Shown piece by piece: positions 17,202 to 26,333 of a stretch of 64,000 nucleotides of DNA (position 1 is its first letter; the number at the start of each line of letters is the position of its first letter). The stretch is from assembly GCF_000092285.1 (NCBI RefSeq), contig NC_014100.1, forward strand, positions 2,976,001-3,040,000. The letters are read 5' to 3'. This DNA comes from Caulobacter segnis ATCC 21756 (lineage in GTDB: Bacteria > Pseudomonadota > Alphaproteobacteria > Caulobacterales > Caulobacteraceae). Under the pieces are notes generated by a model, which was given only the letters and a program-made list of their open reading frames with translations, did no database searches and had not been told where the DNA came from. A program made the position numbers and the translations under genes.

Positions 17202-18440
17202 TCAGCGGGCGCCGAACAGCGCCTTGTCCGCGACCTCGGCCATGCGGGCGTAACCCGCGTCGCCGGGGTGCAGAAAGTCGCCGCTGTGCAGGCCTTCCAG
17301 CATGCGCGAGGGCTTGGCCGGATCCTTCATCGCCGCTTCGAAGTCGATGACTCCGTCGAACTCGCCGCTGTTGCGGATCCAGCCGTTGACCGCCTGACGC
17401 GTCGTCTCTCCAGCGGCGTGGAAGTACATCGCGCCCTCGAACGGCAGCAGCGTGCCGCCATAGACCTTGACGCCCCGCGCATGCGCCCGGGCGATCAGCT
17501 GGCGATAGCCGGCGATCAGCTCATCGGCGGTCACCGCCTCGCTGGCGTAGCCTGGCTGGGCGGCGCGGCCGATATCGTTGATGCCTTCCAGCACCACCAC
17601 GCCCGATAGGCCCGGGATCGACAGCACGTCGCGGTCGAAGCGGGTCAGGGCGCTGGGACCAGATCCCTCGCGCAGCAGCCGGCCGCCGCTGATCCCCACA
17701 TTGACGACGCCGAACGCGTCGCCCCGCGCGGCGATCCGGGCCGCCAATTGCTCGGGCCACCCCATGTCGGCGTCCGGCGTGGAGCGCGCGCCTTCGGTGA
17801 TGGAATCGCCGATGGCCGCGATCACGGGGCGCTGGCTGACGCCGCGCACCTCCACCCCGGAGATCAGGCCCGGCCCGCGCGTCGCCTGCTCGCCGGGAAT
17901 TTCGGTCTTGGCGGTGTGGTTACCCTGCGGCGAGAGGAACAGACGGACACGATGGCCCGCCGGCGCGGTCGGCTCTACGAAAAAGGTCGCGACCGACAGG
18001 TGGTCCATGGCCTTGGCCGGCAAGGCGATGGGATCGCTGAGCAGCGGCGCGCCGGGCGCGATCGACGCTTCGGGCTTGCCGCCGAATGTGACAGCGATGG
18101 GCGCGCCCTGGATCTTTCCGTCCGCGCTCGCCAGCGCCACCGACATCGCGCCGACCTTCAGGGTGCGTTCGCTCAGCTCGTTGGTCAGGCGCAGGCGAAT
18201 GGCGTCCCCGCCGAGATTGAGGCGGACGACCTGGCGAGCGGTGACATCCGAGAACAACCGGACTTCGTTGGGCCGCGCTACTGCGACGGACTGCAACGGC
18301 GCAATTCCCCAGGCGGCCGACCACGTCGAGAGCGGCGCGGCGACGATCGCGGGCTTGGGCTTCGGCGCGGCGAAGCCGGGGCCTGCGATCAGGACAGCGG
18401 CGATGGCCGCCAACGGCAGACCGGCGCGCAAGAGCTTCAT
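17202..18440 (-). CDS. Secreted SGNH/GDSL-family esterase
   Basis: A 412-residue protein with a signal peptide (MKLLRAGLPLAAIAAVLIAG to FAA) and GGGGAGGAAA ahead of ATG 18440. The first 190 residues form a beta-domain. The SGNH core follows: AAIGDSITEGA (nucleophile Ser), VGISGGRLL (Gly block), LEGINDIGR (Asn block) and DFLHPGDAGY (Asp/His). It belongs to the GDSL lipase/acylhydrolase group common in polysaccharide loci, and probably removes acyl groups from pectic sugars in the periplasm. It is the last gene of the minus-strand operon headed by the IclR regulator. Confidence 0.82.
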   Translation of the reverse strand: MKLLRAGLPLAAIAAVLIAGPGFAAPKPKPAIVAAPLSTWSAAWGIAPLQSVAVARPNEVRLFSDVTARQVVRLNLGGDAIRLRLTNELSERTLKVGAMSVALASADGKIQGAPIAVTFGGKPEASIAPGAPLLSDPIALPAKAMDHLSVATFFVEPTAPAGHRVRLFLSPQGNHTAKTEIPGEQATRGPGLISGVEVRGVSQRPVIAAIGDSITEGARSTPDADMGWPEQLAARIAARGDAFGVVNVGISGGRLLREGSGPSALTRFDRDVLSIPGLSGVVVLEGINDIGRAAQPGYASEAVTADELIAGYRQLIARAHARGVKVYGGTLLPFEGAMYFHAAGETTRQAVNGWIRNSGEFDGVIDFEAAMKDPAKPSRMLEGLHSGDFLHPGDAGYARMAEVADKALFGAR

Positions 18441-18462
18441 GGTTTCCTCCCCAGTTATGTCG

Positions 18463-19239
18463 TCAGGGACAGCTTGGTCCGCCTAGCCGCGGCTGCCCGG
18501 CGACAGACGCCGGACGGACGTGACGCGAGATCGGCAGCTTCAGGCTGGCCAGTCGCGTGGCGACCAGCGCCGCGCCCAGGCGAGCGCCCTGCTCGTTGAT
18601 GTGGGTGTCGTCGCTGATCCCATCCGGATAGCGCGCGATCTGGTCGTAGGGCTTGTATTGGAGATAGAGCCGCTGCGAGGCCAGCTCTCCCCTCGCCTTC
18701 AAGGCCGCCATCATGTCGCCGTCCAGGTCGACCAGCGGGACCTTCAGGTCCTTCGCCACTCGCTGGATGGTGGCCACGTAAGGACCGTGAGCATCCTTCG
18801 GCTCGCCGTTCTCCCACATCCAGCGGGCGATCGGCGTGACCAGCACCGGCGTGGCCTTCTTCGCTCGCACGTCGGCCACGAACCGTCGCAGATTGACGTC
18901 ATAGGCGCCGTTCGGATCGGTGTGGCGCTCCATCTTCTTGGTGTCGGCGTCGTTGTGGCCGAACTGAATCAGGACCGTGTCGCCCGGCTTGAGTTGGGCG
19001 ACCAACTGGTCCCAGAGGCCTTCCTCGATGAAGGTCTTGGTCGACCGGCCGCCGCGCGCCAGGTTGACGACCTGGACGGCGGGATCGAGCGAGCACTTTA
19101 GGACCATGCCCCAGCCCATCTGCGGATAGCGGTCGGCGCCGTAGTTGGCGGCGGTGGAGTCGCTGGCGATGATGATGCGCGGTTCCGAGGTCGCCGGAGC
19201 TGTCGTCAGGGCGGCGGCCAGAGCCAAGGCGGCGATCAT
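18463..19239 (-). CDS. Rhamnogalacturonan acetylesterase (CE12, RhgT/YesT-like)
   Basis: 258 residues with a short signal peptide ([16 protein letters not shown]). Compact SGNH hydrolase with all four blocks: [38 protein letters not shown] and [11 protein letters not shown]. These match CE12 rhamnogalacturonan acetylesterases, which take acetyl groups off GalA in RG-I. ATG 19239 overlaps the lldD stop by four bases, so it is co-transcribed with the rhamnose genes, tying backbone deacetylation to sugar catabolism. This is the second SGNH type in the locus beside the longer protein at 6094. Confidence 0.88.
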   Translation of the reverse strand: MIAALALAAALTTAPATSEPRIIIASDSTAANYGADRYPQMGWGMVLKCSLDPAVQVVNLARGGRSTKTFIEEGLWDQLVAQLKPGDTVLIQFGHNDADTKKMERHTDPNGAYDVNLRRFVADVRAKKATPVLVTPIARWMWENGEPKDAHGPYVATIQRVAKDLKVPLVDLDGDMMAALKARGELASQRLYLQYKPYDQIARYPDGISDDTHINEQGARLGAALVATRLASLKLPISRHVRPASVAGQPRLGGPSCP

Positions 19240-20378
19240 GATTTGAGCTCCGCGAGGATGGACCGGTCGATGCTGGCGACGTCGCGCACGCCGGTGAGGG
19301 CCATGGCCACGCGCATTTCCTTCTCGATCAGGTCCAGCAGCTGGGTGACGCCCGCTTCGCCGCGCGCGGCCAGGGCGTAGACGGCGGCTCGGCCCAGCAG
19401 GACGCCCTTGGCGCCCAGCGCCAACATCCGCACGACGTCCAGGCCGGAGCGCACGCCGCTATCGGCCAGCACGGTCAGCCGGTCTCCCACCGCGTCGGCG
19501 ATCGCCGGCAGCGCCCGGGCGCTGGACAGCACGCCGTCGAGCTGGCGGCCCCCATGGTTGGAGACCACCACGCCATCCGCGCCGATGTCGGCCGCGGCCT
19601 TGGCGTCTTCGGGATCGAGCACGCCCTTGATGATCAGGGGACCTTTCCACAGGTCGCGGATCCACTCGAGGTCCTTCCACTGGATGGAGGGGTCGAAGTT
19701 CGCCCCCAGCCAGCCCATGAAGTCCTCGAGGCCGGAGTTCTCGCCCAGCACCGGCGCGACATTGCCCAGGGTGTGGGGGCGCCCCATCACGCCGACGTCC
19801 CAGGCCCAGGCCGGCTTGAACATCGCCTGGGCTATGCGCCGCGCGGCCGCGTTCGGTCCGCTCATGCCGGAGTGGGCGTCACGATAGCGGGCGCCGGGCA
19901 CGGGCATGTCGACCGTGAAGACCAGGGCCGTGGCGCCCGCTTCCCGGGCTCGGATCAGCAGGTCGCGCATGAAGGCGCGGTCCCGCAACACGTAGAGCTG
20001 GAACCAGATCGGCGCCGACGACGCCTTGCTGACCTCGTCGACGTCGCAGACCGAGACCGTCGACAGACAGAACGGCACGCCCTTCTTGGCGGCGGCCCGC
20101 GCGGCCTGGCACTCGCCGCGTCGCGCGTACATGCCCGTCAGGCCGACCGGCGCCAAGGCGACCGGCAAGGCCTGCTTGACGCCGAACAGCGTGGTCGAGG
20201 GATCTCCGGCGGAGACATCCTTCAGCACGCGCTGGCGTAAGGCGATGTCGGCGAGGTCCGAGACGTTGCGGCCCAGGGTCCGCTCGGCGTAGGCGCCGCC
20301 GTCGATATAGTCGAACAGGAAGCGCGGCAGCTTGCGCCGCGCCGCCTCGCGAAAGTCCGTCGTGGACGAGACGATCAT
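19236..20378 (-). CDS. lldD: FMN-dependent alpha-hydroxy-acid oxidase, L-lactate dehydrogenase
   Basis: The open frame runs further upstream, but ATG 20378 begins the conserved protein (380 residues), two bases after the preceding stop. Family motifs: [13 protein letters not shown] near residue 20, [20 protein letters not shown], and the catalytic [12 protein letters not shown] with FMN-phosphate binding at [19 protein letters not shown]. The group oxidises L-lactate to pyruvate at the membrane. This fits the locus, since the diketo route of L-rhamnose yields pyruvate and L-lactate. Mandelate or glycolate oxidase activity cannot be excluded by sequence alone, but context strongly supports lactate. 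Confidence 0.87.
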   Translation of the reverse strand: MIVSSTTDFREAARRKLPRFLFDYIDGGAYAERTLGRNVSDLADIALRQRVLKDVSAGDPSTTLFGVKQALPVALAPVGLTGMYARRGECQAARAAAKKGVPFCLSTVSVCDVDEVSKASSAPIWFQLYVLRDRAFMRDLLIRAREAGATALVFTVDMPVPGARYRDAHSGMSGPNAAARRIAQAMFKPAWAWDVGVMGRPHTLGNVAPVLGENSGLEDFMGWLGANFDPSIQWKDLEWIRDLWKGPLIIKGVLDPEDAKAAADIGADGVVVSNHGGRQLDGVLSSARALPAIADAVGDRLTVLADSGVRSGLDVVRMLALGAKGVLLGRAAVYALAARGEAGVTQLLDLIEKEMRVAMALTGVRDVASIDRSILAELKS

Positions 20379-20380
20379 GG

Positions 20381-21142
20381 CTACTGCAGGTTCACGAAGG
20401 CGCCGCCGTCGACCAGCAAAGCCGCGCCGGTGACGTACTTGGCGAGATCCGAAGCCAGGAACACGATCGGCCCGGCCAGGTCGTCGGGCTCGCCCAGGCG
20501 GCCCAGCGGGATGCGGCCGGCCATGTATTCGCGCTTGGCGACGTCGGCGAGGTCTTCCTTGTTGATGGCCGTCTCGATGGTGCCCGGCAGCACCGAGTTG
20601 CAGCGGATGCCGTGCTTGCCCAGCGCGATCGCCGTCGATTGCATCAGGCTGTGCACGCCGGCCTTGGTCGGGGTGTAGTGGGTCTGCATGCCGCCGCCGA
20701 CCAGGGCGCTGATCGAGCTGACGGCGATGATCGCGCCACCGTGACCCTGCTTCACCATCTGGTTGGCCGCGGCCTGAACCATGTAGTAGGCGCCGAAGAG
20801 GTTCACCTTCATCGTCCGCTCCATGACCTCGGGCGGCATGTCGAGGAAGGCGTGGAAGGGGCAGATGCCGGCGTTGTTGACGAAGACGTCGACCTTGCCG
20901 AACGCGTCCACGGCGGCTTCCACGAAGGCCCCTGCGGTCTCGACCTGGGCGACATCGCCCTTCACCGCGATGGCGCGGCGGCCCAGCGCTTCGATCTGGG
21001 CGACGGCGTCGGCCGCGCCTGCTTCGTCGGAGTGGTAGTTGATCGCCACGTCGGCGCCGTGCTGGGCGCAACCGATCGCGGCGGCCTTGCCGATCCCCTG
21101 CGAGGCGCCGGTCACCAGCACCACCTTGTCCTTCAGAAGCAT
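20381..21142 (-). CDS. L-rhamnose 1-dehydrogenase (SDR family)
   Basis: 253-residue classical SDR. NAD(P)-binding [12 protein letters not shown] at residues 11-22, NNAG near 92, catalytic Ser in [12 protein letters not shown] and YTPTKAG giving the Tyr-x3-Lys pair. The N-terminus [14 protein letters not shown] and the overall pattern match characterised L-rhamnose dehydrogenases of the non-phosphorylative pathway (LRA1), which oxidise L-rhamnose to the lactone. All other steps of that pathway are encoded within 6 kb. It sits between the IclR gene (26-bp gap) and lldD (2-bp gap). Confidence 0.85.
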   Translation of the reverse strand: MLLKDKVVLVTGASQGIGKAAAIGCAQHGADVAINYHSDEAGAADAVAQIEALGRRAIAVKGDVAQVETAGAFVEAAVDAFGKVDVFVNNAGICPFHAFLDMPPEVMERTMKVNLFGAYYMVQAAANQMVKQGHGGAIIAVSSISALVGGGMQTHYTPTKAGVHSLMQSTAIALGKHGIRCNSVLPGTIETAINKEDLADVAKREYMAGRIPLGRLGEPDDLAGPIVFLASDLAKYVTGAALLVDGGAFVNLQ

Positions 21143-21168
21143 CGTTCCTCCACTCCGTTACAACTCGT

Positions 21169-21996
21169 CTAGCCCTTGCGGGCGGTCTTTTTGCCATTCC
21201 AGCCGAGGTCTCGGCCGATAGCGTTGGCGGTGTCACGGACGTCGTCGACCAGCGCCTTCATGCGGTCGTCGTCCATGTATTGGGCCGCGCCCGAAACGCT
21301 GATCGCCCCGACGATCAGCCCCGAGGGCCCACGGATCGGCGCGGCGACGCAGCGGATGCGGTCCTCGTTCTCTTCAAGGTCGAAGGCGACGCCACGCTTG
21401 GCGTAGTCGCGCATCCAGTCGATCCATTGGGCCTCGTCGGGCGCGCCGGGCGCCGGCGGCCCTTCCGACCGGTAGAGGTCGCGCAAGCGATCCTCGACCT
21501 CGTCCAGCACCAGCGCCTTGCCCAGCCCCGTCGATCGGATGGGCTGGCGATCGCCGACGCGCGAGCTGATGTTGATACGACGCCGACCGGTCAGCTTGTC
21601 GAGATAGAGCGCGCGGCCATCATCGAGCACGCCAAGGTGCACGGTGTCCTCGGTCTCTTCCCACAGCTTCTCGAGATGGGGCCTGGCGATGCGCGGCAGA
21701 TCCATCTGCTGGCTGGCCAGATAGCCCAGCTCCAGAAGCTTCGAACCGAGGCTGTAGCCTTCGCGCGGCGCTTGAGACAGAAACCGACGCTCGACAAGGG
21801 CGGTGGCCAGACGATGAGTGGTGCTGCGGGTCAGGCCTAGTTGCTTGGCCAGCGCCGGCAAGGCGATGGTTCCGGACTCCGCGACCACATCCAGAAGGTC
21901 CAGCCCGCGGAACAGAGTCTGGCTGCCGCTCGGAGACTTGGGCGCCGTTTTGTCGTCCCCCTCCATCGTCTCCGCTCCCCTTGACGCTCGTTTCAT
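21169..21996 (-). CDS. IclR-family transcriptional regulator of the RG-I/rhamnose locus
   Basis: 275 residues (ATG 21996; ATG 21966 is an alternative). The N-terminal winged helix spans about residues 28-90, with [20 protein letters not shown] as the recognition helix region. The C-terminal ligand-binding domain includes [20 protein letters not shown] and [20 protein letters not shown]. IclR members such as KdgR govern pectin and sugar-acid genes and respond to catabolic intermediates. It heads the minus-strand operon and is divergent from the rhamnonate dehydratase operon, the usual place for a local regulator. The effector could be a rhamnose intermediate; activator or repressor action is unknown. 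Confidence 0.88.
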   Translation of the reverse strand: MKRASRGAETMEGDDKTAPKSPSGSQTLFRGLDLLDVVAESGTIALPALAKQLGLTRSTTHRLATALVERRFLSQAPREGYSLGSKLLELGYLASQQMDLPRIARPHLEKLWEETEDTVHLGVLDDGRALYLDKLTGRRRINISSRVGDRQPIRSTGLGKALVLDEVEDRLRDLYRSEGPPAPGAPDEAQWIDWMRDYAKRGVAFDLEENEDRIRCVAAPIRGPSGLIVGAISVSGAAQYMDDDRMKALVDDVRDTANAIGRDLGWNGKKTARKG

Positions 21997-22011
21997 TTTA
22001 TAGCACTACCT

Positions 22012-22025
22012 CTCATATTGTGGAA
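22012..22025. promoter_or_regulatory. Candidate operator between iclR-type gene and rhmD operon
   Basis: CTCATATTGTGGAA lies 16 bases upstream of the IclR start in the 224-bp divergent region. Its reverse complement resembles the motif at 13732 (11 of 14) and, more loosely, the one at 5998 (10 of 14). Autoregulation by the IclR protein is inferred. Confidence 0.35.
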
Positions 22026-22220
22026 CGCAAGGCAAGCGGACGGTCGGCGACTCTTCCAAGTCGCGGACCATGCAGACCGATAGCGTGTCATAGGTTGTAT
22101 TGGGGAGGTAGGCGCGGCCAAAACCGCGCTCGGTCTTGCCGAAATATTCGGCGGACGAGCCTTCCTTGTCTCGGGCGTCGTCGAGGGCGATCGCCCCAAT
22201 AGGTTGGAGCCTCGTCGTAT

Positions 22221-23399
22221 ATGGCGTTCCCCGTCATCAAACACGTCCGCGCCTTTGTCGTCCGTGGCGGCGGCGCCGATTATCATGATCAGGGCGCTGG
22301 CCACTGGATCGACGACCACATCGCCACCCCGATGTCGCGCTATCCGGAGTATCGCCAGAGCCGGCAGAGCTTTGGCATCAACGTGCTGGGCACGCTGGTC
22401 GTCGAGATCGAGGCCGCCGACGGCACGATCGGCTTCGCGGTGACCACTGGCGGCGAACCGGCCGCCTACATCGTCGAAAAGCACCTTTCCCGCTTCCTGG
22501 AAGGCCGCGACCCGACCGAGGTCGAGAAGATCTGGGACCAGATGTATTTCTCGACCCAGTACTACGGCCGCAAAGGCCTGGTGGTGAACGCCATCTCCGG
22601 CGTCGACCTGGCCCTCTACGACCTTCTCGGCAAACTTCGGCAGGAGCCGGTCTACGCCCTGCTCGGCGGCAAGGTCCGCGACGAGCTGACCTTCTACGCG
22701 ACGGGCGCCCGGCCGGATCTGGCCAAGCAGATGGGCTTCATCGGCGGCAAGATGCCTCTGCACCACGGCCCGGCCGAGGGCGAGGAAGGCCTTCGCAAGA
22801 ACATCGAGGAGCTGGCGACCATGCGCGAGCGCGTGGGCGAAGACTTCTGGCTGATGTTCGACTGCTGGATGTCGCTGGACCTCAACTACGCCACCAAGCT
22901 GGCCCACAAGGCCCATGAGTATGGCCTGAAGTGGATCGAGGAAGCGCTGAGCCCCGACGACTACTGGGGCTATCGCGACCTGAAGAAGAATGCCCCGACC
23001 GGCATGCTGGTCACCACTGGCGAGCACGAGGCCACCCGCTGGGGCTTCCGCATGCTGCTGGAGATGGAATGCTGCGACATCATCCAGCCGGACGTGGGCT
23101 GGTGCGGCGGCGTCACCGAGCTGATCAAGATCGCCAACCTGGCCGACAGCAAGGGCGTGATGATGATCCCGCACGGCTCCAGCGTCTACAGCTACCACTT
23201 CGTCATCACGCGCCATAACAGCCCGTTCGCCGAGTTCCTGATGATGGCTCCGAAGGCTGATGAGGTGGTGCCGATGTTCCACCCGCAGCTGATCGGCGAG
23301 CCGGTGCCGGTGAACGGCAAGCTCAAGCTCTCCGACGCGCCGGGCTTCGGCGTCGAACTCAATCGCGAGGTCGGTCTCCACCGGCCTTACGCCCGCTAG
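22221..23399 (+). CDS. rhmD: L-rhamnonate dehydratase (enolase superfamily)
   Basis: 392 residues. Enolase-superfamily signatures: metal ligands in [11 protein letters not shown] (Asp), [12 protein letters not shown] (Glu) and [12 protein letters not shown] (Glu), and [13 protein letters not shown] with the catalytic His. [21 protein letters not shown] (residues about 113-133, contains the family helix) and the N-terminal motif with [12 protein letters not shown] are characteristic of RhmD. It dehydrates L-rhamnonate to 2-keto-3-deoxy-L-rhamnonate (LRA3 step) in the cytoplasm. ATG 22221 follows TTGGAG by 11 bases. First gene of a long operon that runs through the transporter at 31340. Confidence 0.93.
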   Translation: MAFPVIKHVRAFVVRGGGADYHDQGAGHWIDDHIATPMSRYPEYRQSRQSFGINVLGTLVVEIEAADGTIGFAVTTGGEPAAYIVEKHLSRFLEGRDPTEVEKIWDQMYFSTQYYGRKGLVVNAISGVDLALYDLLGKLRQEPVYALLGGKVRDELTFYATGARPDLAKQMGFIGGKMPLHHGPAEGEEGLRKNIEELATMRERVGEDFWLMFDCWMSLDLNYATKLAHKAHEYGLKWIEEALSPDDYWGYRDLKKNAPTGMLVTTGEHEATRWGFRMLLEMECCDIIQPDVGWCGGVTELIKIANLADSKGVMMIPHGSSVYSYHFVITRHNSPFAEFLMMAPKADEVVPMFHPQLIGEPVPVNGKLKLSDAPGFGVELNREVGLHRPYAR

Positions 23400-23420
23400 A
23401 CCTCCCTCAAGGCGAGACCT

Positions 23421-24284
23421 ATGAAACTGCTCCGTTACGGCCCCAAGGGCTCTGAGAAGCCCGGCCTGCTCGACTCCGATGGCCAGATCCGCGACCTGTC
23501 CGGCCACGTGCCCGACATCACCGGCGCCCAGCTGTCGCCCGCCAGCCTCAACGCCCTGGCGTCGATCGATCCGACCACCCTGCCCCTCGTCGAGGGCGCG
23601 CCGCGCTACGGCTGCCCGATCGCCAGCGTCAGCAAGTTCATCGCCGTTGGCCTGAACTTCGCCGATCACGCCGCCGAGTCGAATCTGCCCATCCCGGAAG
23701 AGCCGGTGATCTTCACCAAGGCGGTAAGCTGCATCCAGGGCCCCAACGACCCGGTGATGCTGCCCAAGGGCTCGCTGAAGACCGACTGGGAAGTCGAGCT
23801 GGGCGTGGTGATCGGTTCGCGCGCCCGCTACGTTTCGGAAGCCGAGGCCCTGGGCTATGTCGCAGGCTACGTGCTGATCAACGACGTCTCGGAACGCGCC
23901 TTCCAGATCGAGCGCGGCGGCACCTGGGACAAGGGCAAGGGCTGTGACACCTTCGGCCCCATCGGTCCCTGGCTGGTGACCTCGGACGAGGTCGGCGATC
24001 CTCAGAACCTCGGCATGTGGCTGGAGGTCAACGGCCAGCGCAAGCAGGACGGCTCGTCCAAGACCATGATCTTCCCGATCAGCAAGCTGGTCTCGTACAT
24101 CAGCGAATTCATGACGCTGGAGCCGGGCGACCTGATCACCACCGGCACCCCTCCGGGCGTCGGCATGGGCCAGAAGCCCGAGCCCGTCTACCTGAAGGCC
24201 GGCGACGAGATGCGCCTGGGCATCGAGAAGCTGGGCGAGCAGCGCCAGATCGTCGTCTCCTGGACCAAGGAAGGCGCCGCGTGA
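23421..24284 (+). CDS. FAH-family hydrolase, 2,4-diketo-3-deoxy-L-rhamnonate hydrolase
   Basis: 287 residues of the fumarylacetoacetate hydrolase fold. The metal site is visible in KTDWEVELGVVIG (Glu/Glu) and YVLINDVSERAFQ (Asp). Other conserved parts are VGLNFADHAAES, GKGCDTFGPIGPW and ITTGTPPGVGMG. In the L-rhamnose diketo pathway (LRA6) this enzyme cleaves 2,4-diketo-3-deoxyrhamnonate into pyruvate and L-lactate. FAH proteins have varied substrates, so the assignment rests on the adjacent rhmD and SDR genes. The downstream SDR starts at GTG inside its stop codon. Confidence 0.87.
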   Translation: MKLLRYGPKGSEKPGLLDSDGQIRDLSGHVPDITGAQLSPASLNALASIDPTTLPLVEGAPRYGCPIASVSKFIAVGLNFADHAAESNLPIPEEPVIFTKAVSCIQGPNDPVMLPKGSLKTDWEVELGVVIGSRARYVSEAEALGYVAGYVLINDVSERAFQIERGGTWDKGKGCDTFGPIGPWLVTSDEVGDPQNLGMWLEVNGQRKQDGSSKTMIFPISKLVSYISEFMTLEPGDLITTGTPPGVGMGQKPEPVYLKAGDEMRLGIEKLGEQRQIVVSWTKEGAA

Positions 24285-25033
24285 GCACCGTCTTCACCAA
24301 TCGCTTTTCTGGCCGCACGGCCGTGATCACCGGCGGGGCTTCCGGTCTCGGCAAGGCCGTCGCGGCCCGGATCGTCGCCGAAGGCGGCAAGGTCTCGCTC
24401 TGGGATCTCCATGCGGAAGCCCTCGCGGCCACCGCCGAGGAGATCGGCGCGAGCCACACCGTCGCGCTCGACGTCTCCGACGAGGCCGCGGTCCTGGCCG
24501 CCGCCCAGGCCGCCAACGCTGCGCTGGGCCGGATCGATATTCTGATCGCTTCGGCCGGGATCACCGGTGCCACGGCGACCGTGTACGAGTATCCGACCGA
24601 CAGCTGGAAGCGCGTGTTCGACATCAACGTCAACGGCGTCTTCTACAGCTGCAAGGCCGTCGTGCCGTTCATGCTGGCGAACGGCTATGGCCGGATCGTC
24701 AACGTCGCCTCGGTGGCGGGCAAGGAAGGCAACCCCAACGCCGGCGCCTATTCGGCGTCAAAGGCGGCGGTGATCGGCCTGACCAAGTCGCTGGGCAAGG
24801 AACTGGCCACCAAGGGCGTGATCGCCAACGGCATCACCCCGGCGACCTTCGAAAGCCCGATCCTGGAACAGCTGCCGCCAAGCCAGGTCGAGTACATGAA
24901 GGGCAAGATCCCGATGGGTCGCCTGGGCGAAGTCCACGAGAGCGCCGCCATGGTCTGCTTCATGGCGTCGGAAGAGTGCAGCTTCACCACCGCCGCGACC
25001 TTCGACACCTCCGGCGGCCGGACCACGTTCTAG
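24281..25033 (+). CDS. SDR, probable 2-keto-3-deoxy-L-rhamnonate 4-dehydrogenase
   Basis: GTG 24281 overlaps the FAH stop (GTGA); 250 residues. NAD-binding VITGGASGLGKAVA at residues 14-27, SAG near 91, catalytic YSASKAAV. It is distinct from the rhamnose dehydrogenase at 20381. Between a dehydratase and a diketo hydrolase, the expected activity is LRA5: oxidation of the C4 hydroxyl of 2-keto-3-deoxy-L-rhamnonate to the 2,4-diketo acid. The C-terminus FDTSGGRTTF is typical of this group. Translational coupling to its hydrolase partner supports a sequential reaction. Confidence 0.83.
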   Translation: MSTVFTNRFSGRTAVITGGASGLGKAVAARIVAEGGKVSLWDLHAEALAATAEEIGASHTVALDVSDEAAVLAAAQAANAALGRIDILIASAGITGATATVYEYPTDSWKRVFDINVNGVFYSCKAVVPFMLANGYGRIVNVASVAGKEGNPNAGAYSASKAAVIGLTKSLGKELATKGVIANGITPATFESPILEQLPPSQVEYMKGKIPMGRLGEVHESAAMVCFMASEECSFTTAATFDTSGGRTTF

Positions 25034-25046
25034 GAAGGTTGGAGCC

Positions 25047-25955
25047 ATGGCGTACACGGGCCCCATCGTCGATCCCCACATGCATCTGTGGGACCTCGAT
25101 CGGCACTACTACGCCTGGCTTCAGGACACGCCGCTGCCGAATAACCCGGCCGGCGACATGACGCCGATCGCCTACAAGTCCTATCGCCTCGACGACTATC
25201 TGGCCGACGCCAAGGGCTGGAACGTCGTCGAGGTCGTGCACGTCGAATGCGGCCTGCCGCCCAAGGACCAGCTGTCGGAAACCGACTGGCTGCAATCCAT
25301 CGCCGACCAGCGTGGCGTGATCGGCGGCATCGTGGCCGGGGCGAACCTCGACGATCCTGGCGTCGAAGCGATGCTGGCCGCGCACGCGGCGCGCCGGAAC
25401 GTCCGAGGGGTCCGCCAGATCGTCAACTGGCACAAGGACCCGGCCAAGACCTACGGCCCCGCCGACAAGCTGCTCGACGCCCGCTGGCGCGAGGGTTTCG
25501 CGCTGCTGGCCAAGTACGGTCTGTCGTTCGACCTGCAGCTCTATCCCTCGCAAATGACCGTGGCCGCCGAGCTGGCCGACGCCCATCCGGACATTCCGCT
25601 GATCATCAATCACGCGGGCATGCCGACGGATCGCGACGACGCCGGCCTCGCCGCCTGGCGCGACGGCTTGGCGGCGCTGGCCGAGCGCCCGAACGTCAGC
25701 TGCAAGATTTCCGGCCTGGCGATGATCGATCGAGCCTGGACCGTCGAAAGCCTGGAGCCCTTCGTGCTGCGGGTGATCGAGACCTTCGGCGTCGAGCGCT
25801 GCATGTTCGCGAGCAACTTCCCCGTCGAGAAGGTGCATGGCGCGTTTGGCGCCTTCTACGCCGCCTATGACGCCATCACGGCCCGCTTCAGCGACGACGA
25901 GCGCGAGACCCTGTTCGCCGGCGCCGCGCGGCGCATCTATCGCCTCGCCGCCTGA
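25047..25955 (+). CDS. Amidohydrolase-family L-rhamnono-1,4-lactonase
   Basis: 302 residues of the TIM-barrel metal-dependent hydrolase (PMII-like) family. The first metal motif DPHMHLWDL is at residues 9-17, a second His is in IINHAGMP near 190, and the C-terminal strand reads FASNFPVEK where many relatives have SDWP; Asn replaces Asp there, as in part of the family. In rhamnose and fucose pathways such proteins open the sugar lactone (LRA2). Its place between the SDR and the mutarotase fits that step. AAGGTTGGAG precedes ATG 25047. Confidence 0.82.
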   Translation: MAYTGPIVDPHMHLWDLDRHYYAWLQDTPLPNNPAGDMTPIAYKSYRLDDYLADAKGWNVVEVVHVECGLPPKDQLSETDWLQSIADQRGVIGGIVAGANLDDPGVEAMLAAHAARRNVRGVRQIVNWHKDPAKTYGPADKLLDARWREGFALLAKYGLSFDLQLYPSQMTVAAELADAHPDIPLIINHAGMPTDRDDAGLAAWRDGLAALAERPNVSCKISGLAMIDRAWTVESLEPFVLRVIETFGVERCMFASNFPVEKVHGAFGAFYAAYDAITARFSDDERETLFAGAARRIYRLAA

Positions 25956-25995
25956 ACGGCATTCGACAACGACAAGAACGATCCGGGAGGACCAC

Positions 25996-26331
25996 ATGAG
26001 CACGACCACGGAAAGCCGCCCCCTCGCCTTCCGCATGCAGCTGAAGCCCGGCGTCGCGGCCGAGTACGAGCGCCGCCATGACGAACTCTGGACCGATCTC
26101 GCCGAAGCCCTGCGCGAAGCGGGCGTCTACGACTATTCGATCTTCCTGGACGAGGAGACCATGAGCCTCTTCGCCGTGTTGCGCCTGCGCCCCGACAACA
26201 CCAAGGACGCCCTGCCCCTGAAGCCGGTGATGAAGCGCTGGTGGGACTACATGGCCGATCTGATGGCGGTCCATCCCGACAACAAGCCGGTCGAATGGCC
26301 GCTAAAGCCCGTCTTCTACTTCGAGGGTTGA
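25996..26331 (+). CDS. rhaM: L-rhamnose mutarotase
   Basis: ATG 25996 lies five bases after GGGAGG; the longer open frame upstream is not supported. 111 residues, near the usual length of about 104. Conserved features of RhaM/YiiL: RMQLKPGVAAEYERRHDELW (residues about 12-31), YDYSIFLDEETMSLFAV, and WWDYMADLM near the C-terminus. The cytoplasmic dimer interconverts rhamnose anomers, feeding the dehydrogenase. The next gene begins 2 bases after its stop. Confidence 0.93.
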   Translation: MSTTTESRPLAFRMQLKPGVAAEYERRHDELWTDLAEALREAGVYDYSIFLDEETMSLFAVLRLRPDNTKDALPLKPVMKRWWDYMADLMAVHPDNKPVEWPLKPVFYFEG

Positions 26332-26333
26332 GC

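Noticed and set aside
19236..21236. 666-codon frame read as one fusion protein
   Set aside because: The part upstream of 20378 is antisense-like, out-of-frame sequence over the rhamnose dehydrogenase gene; only the C-terminal 380 residues are the real FMN oxidase.
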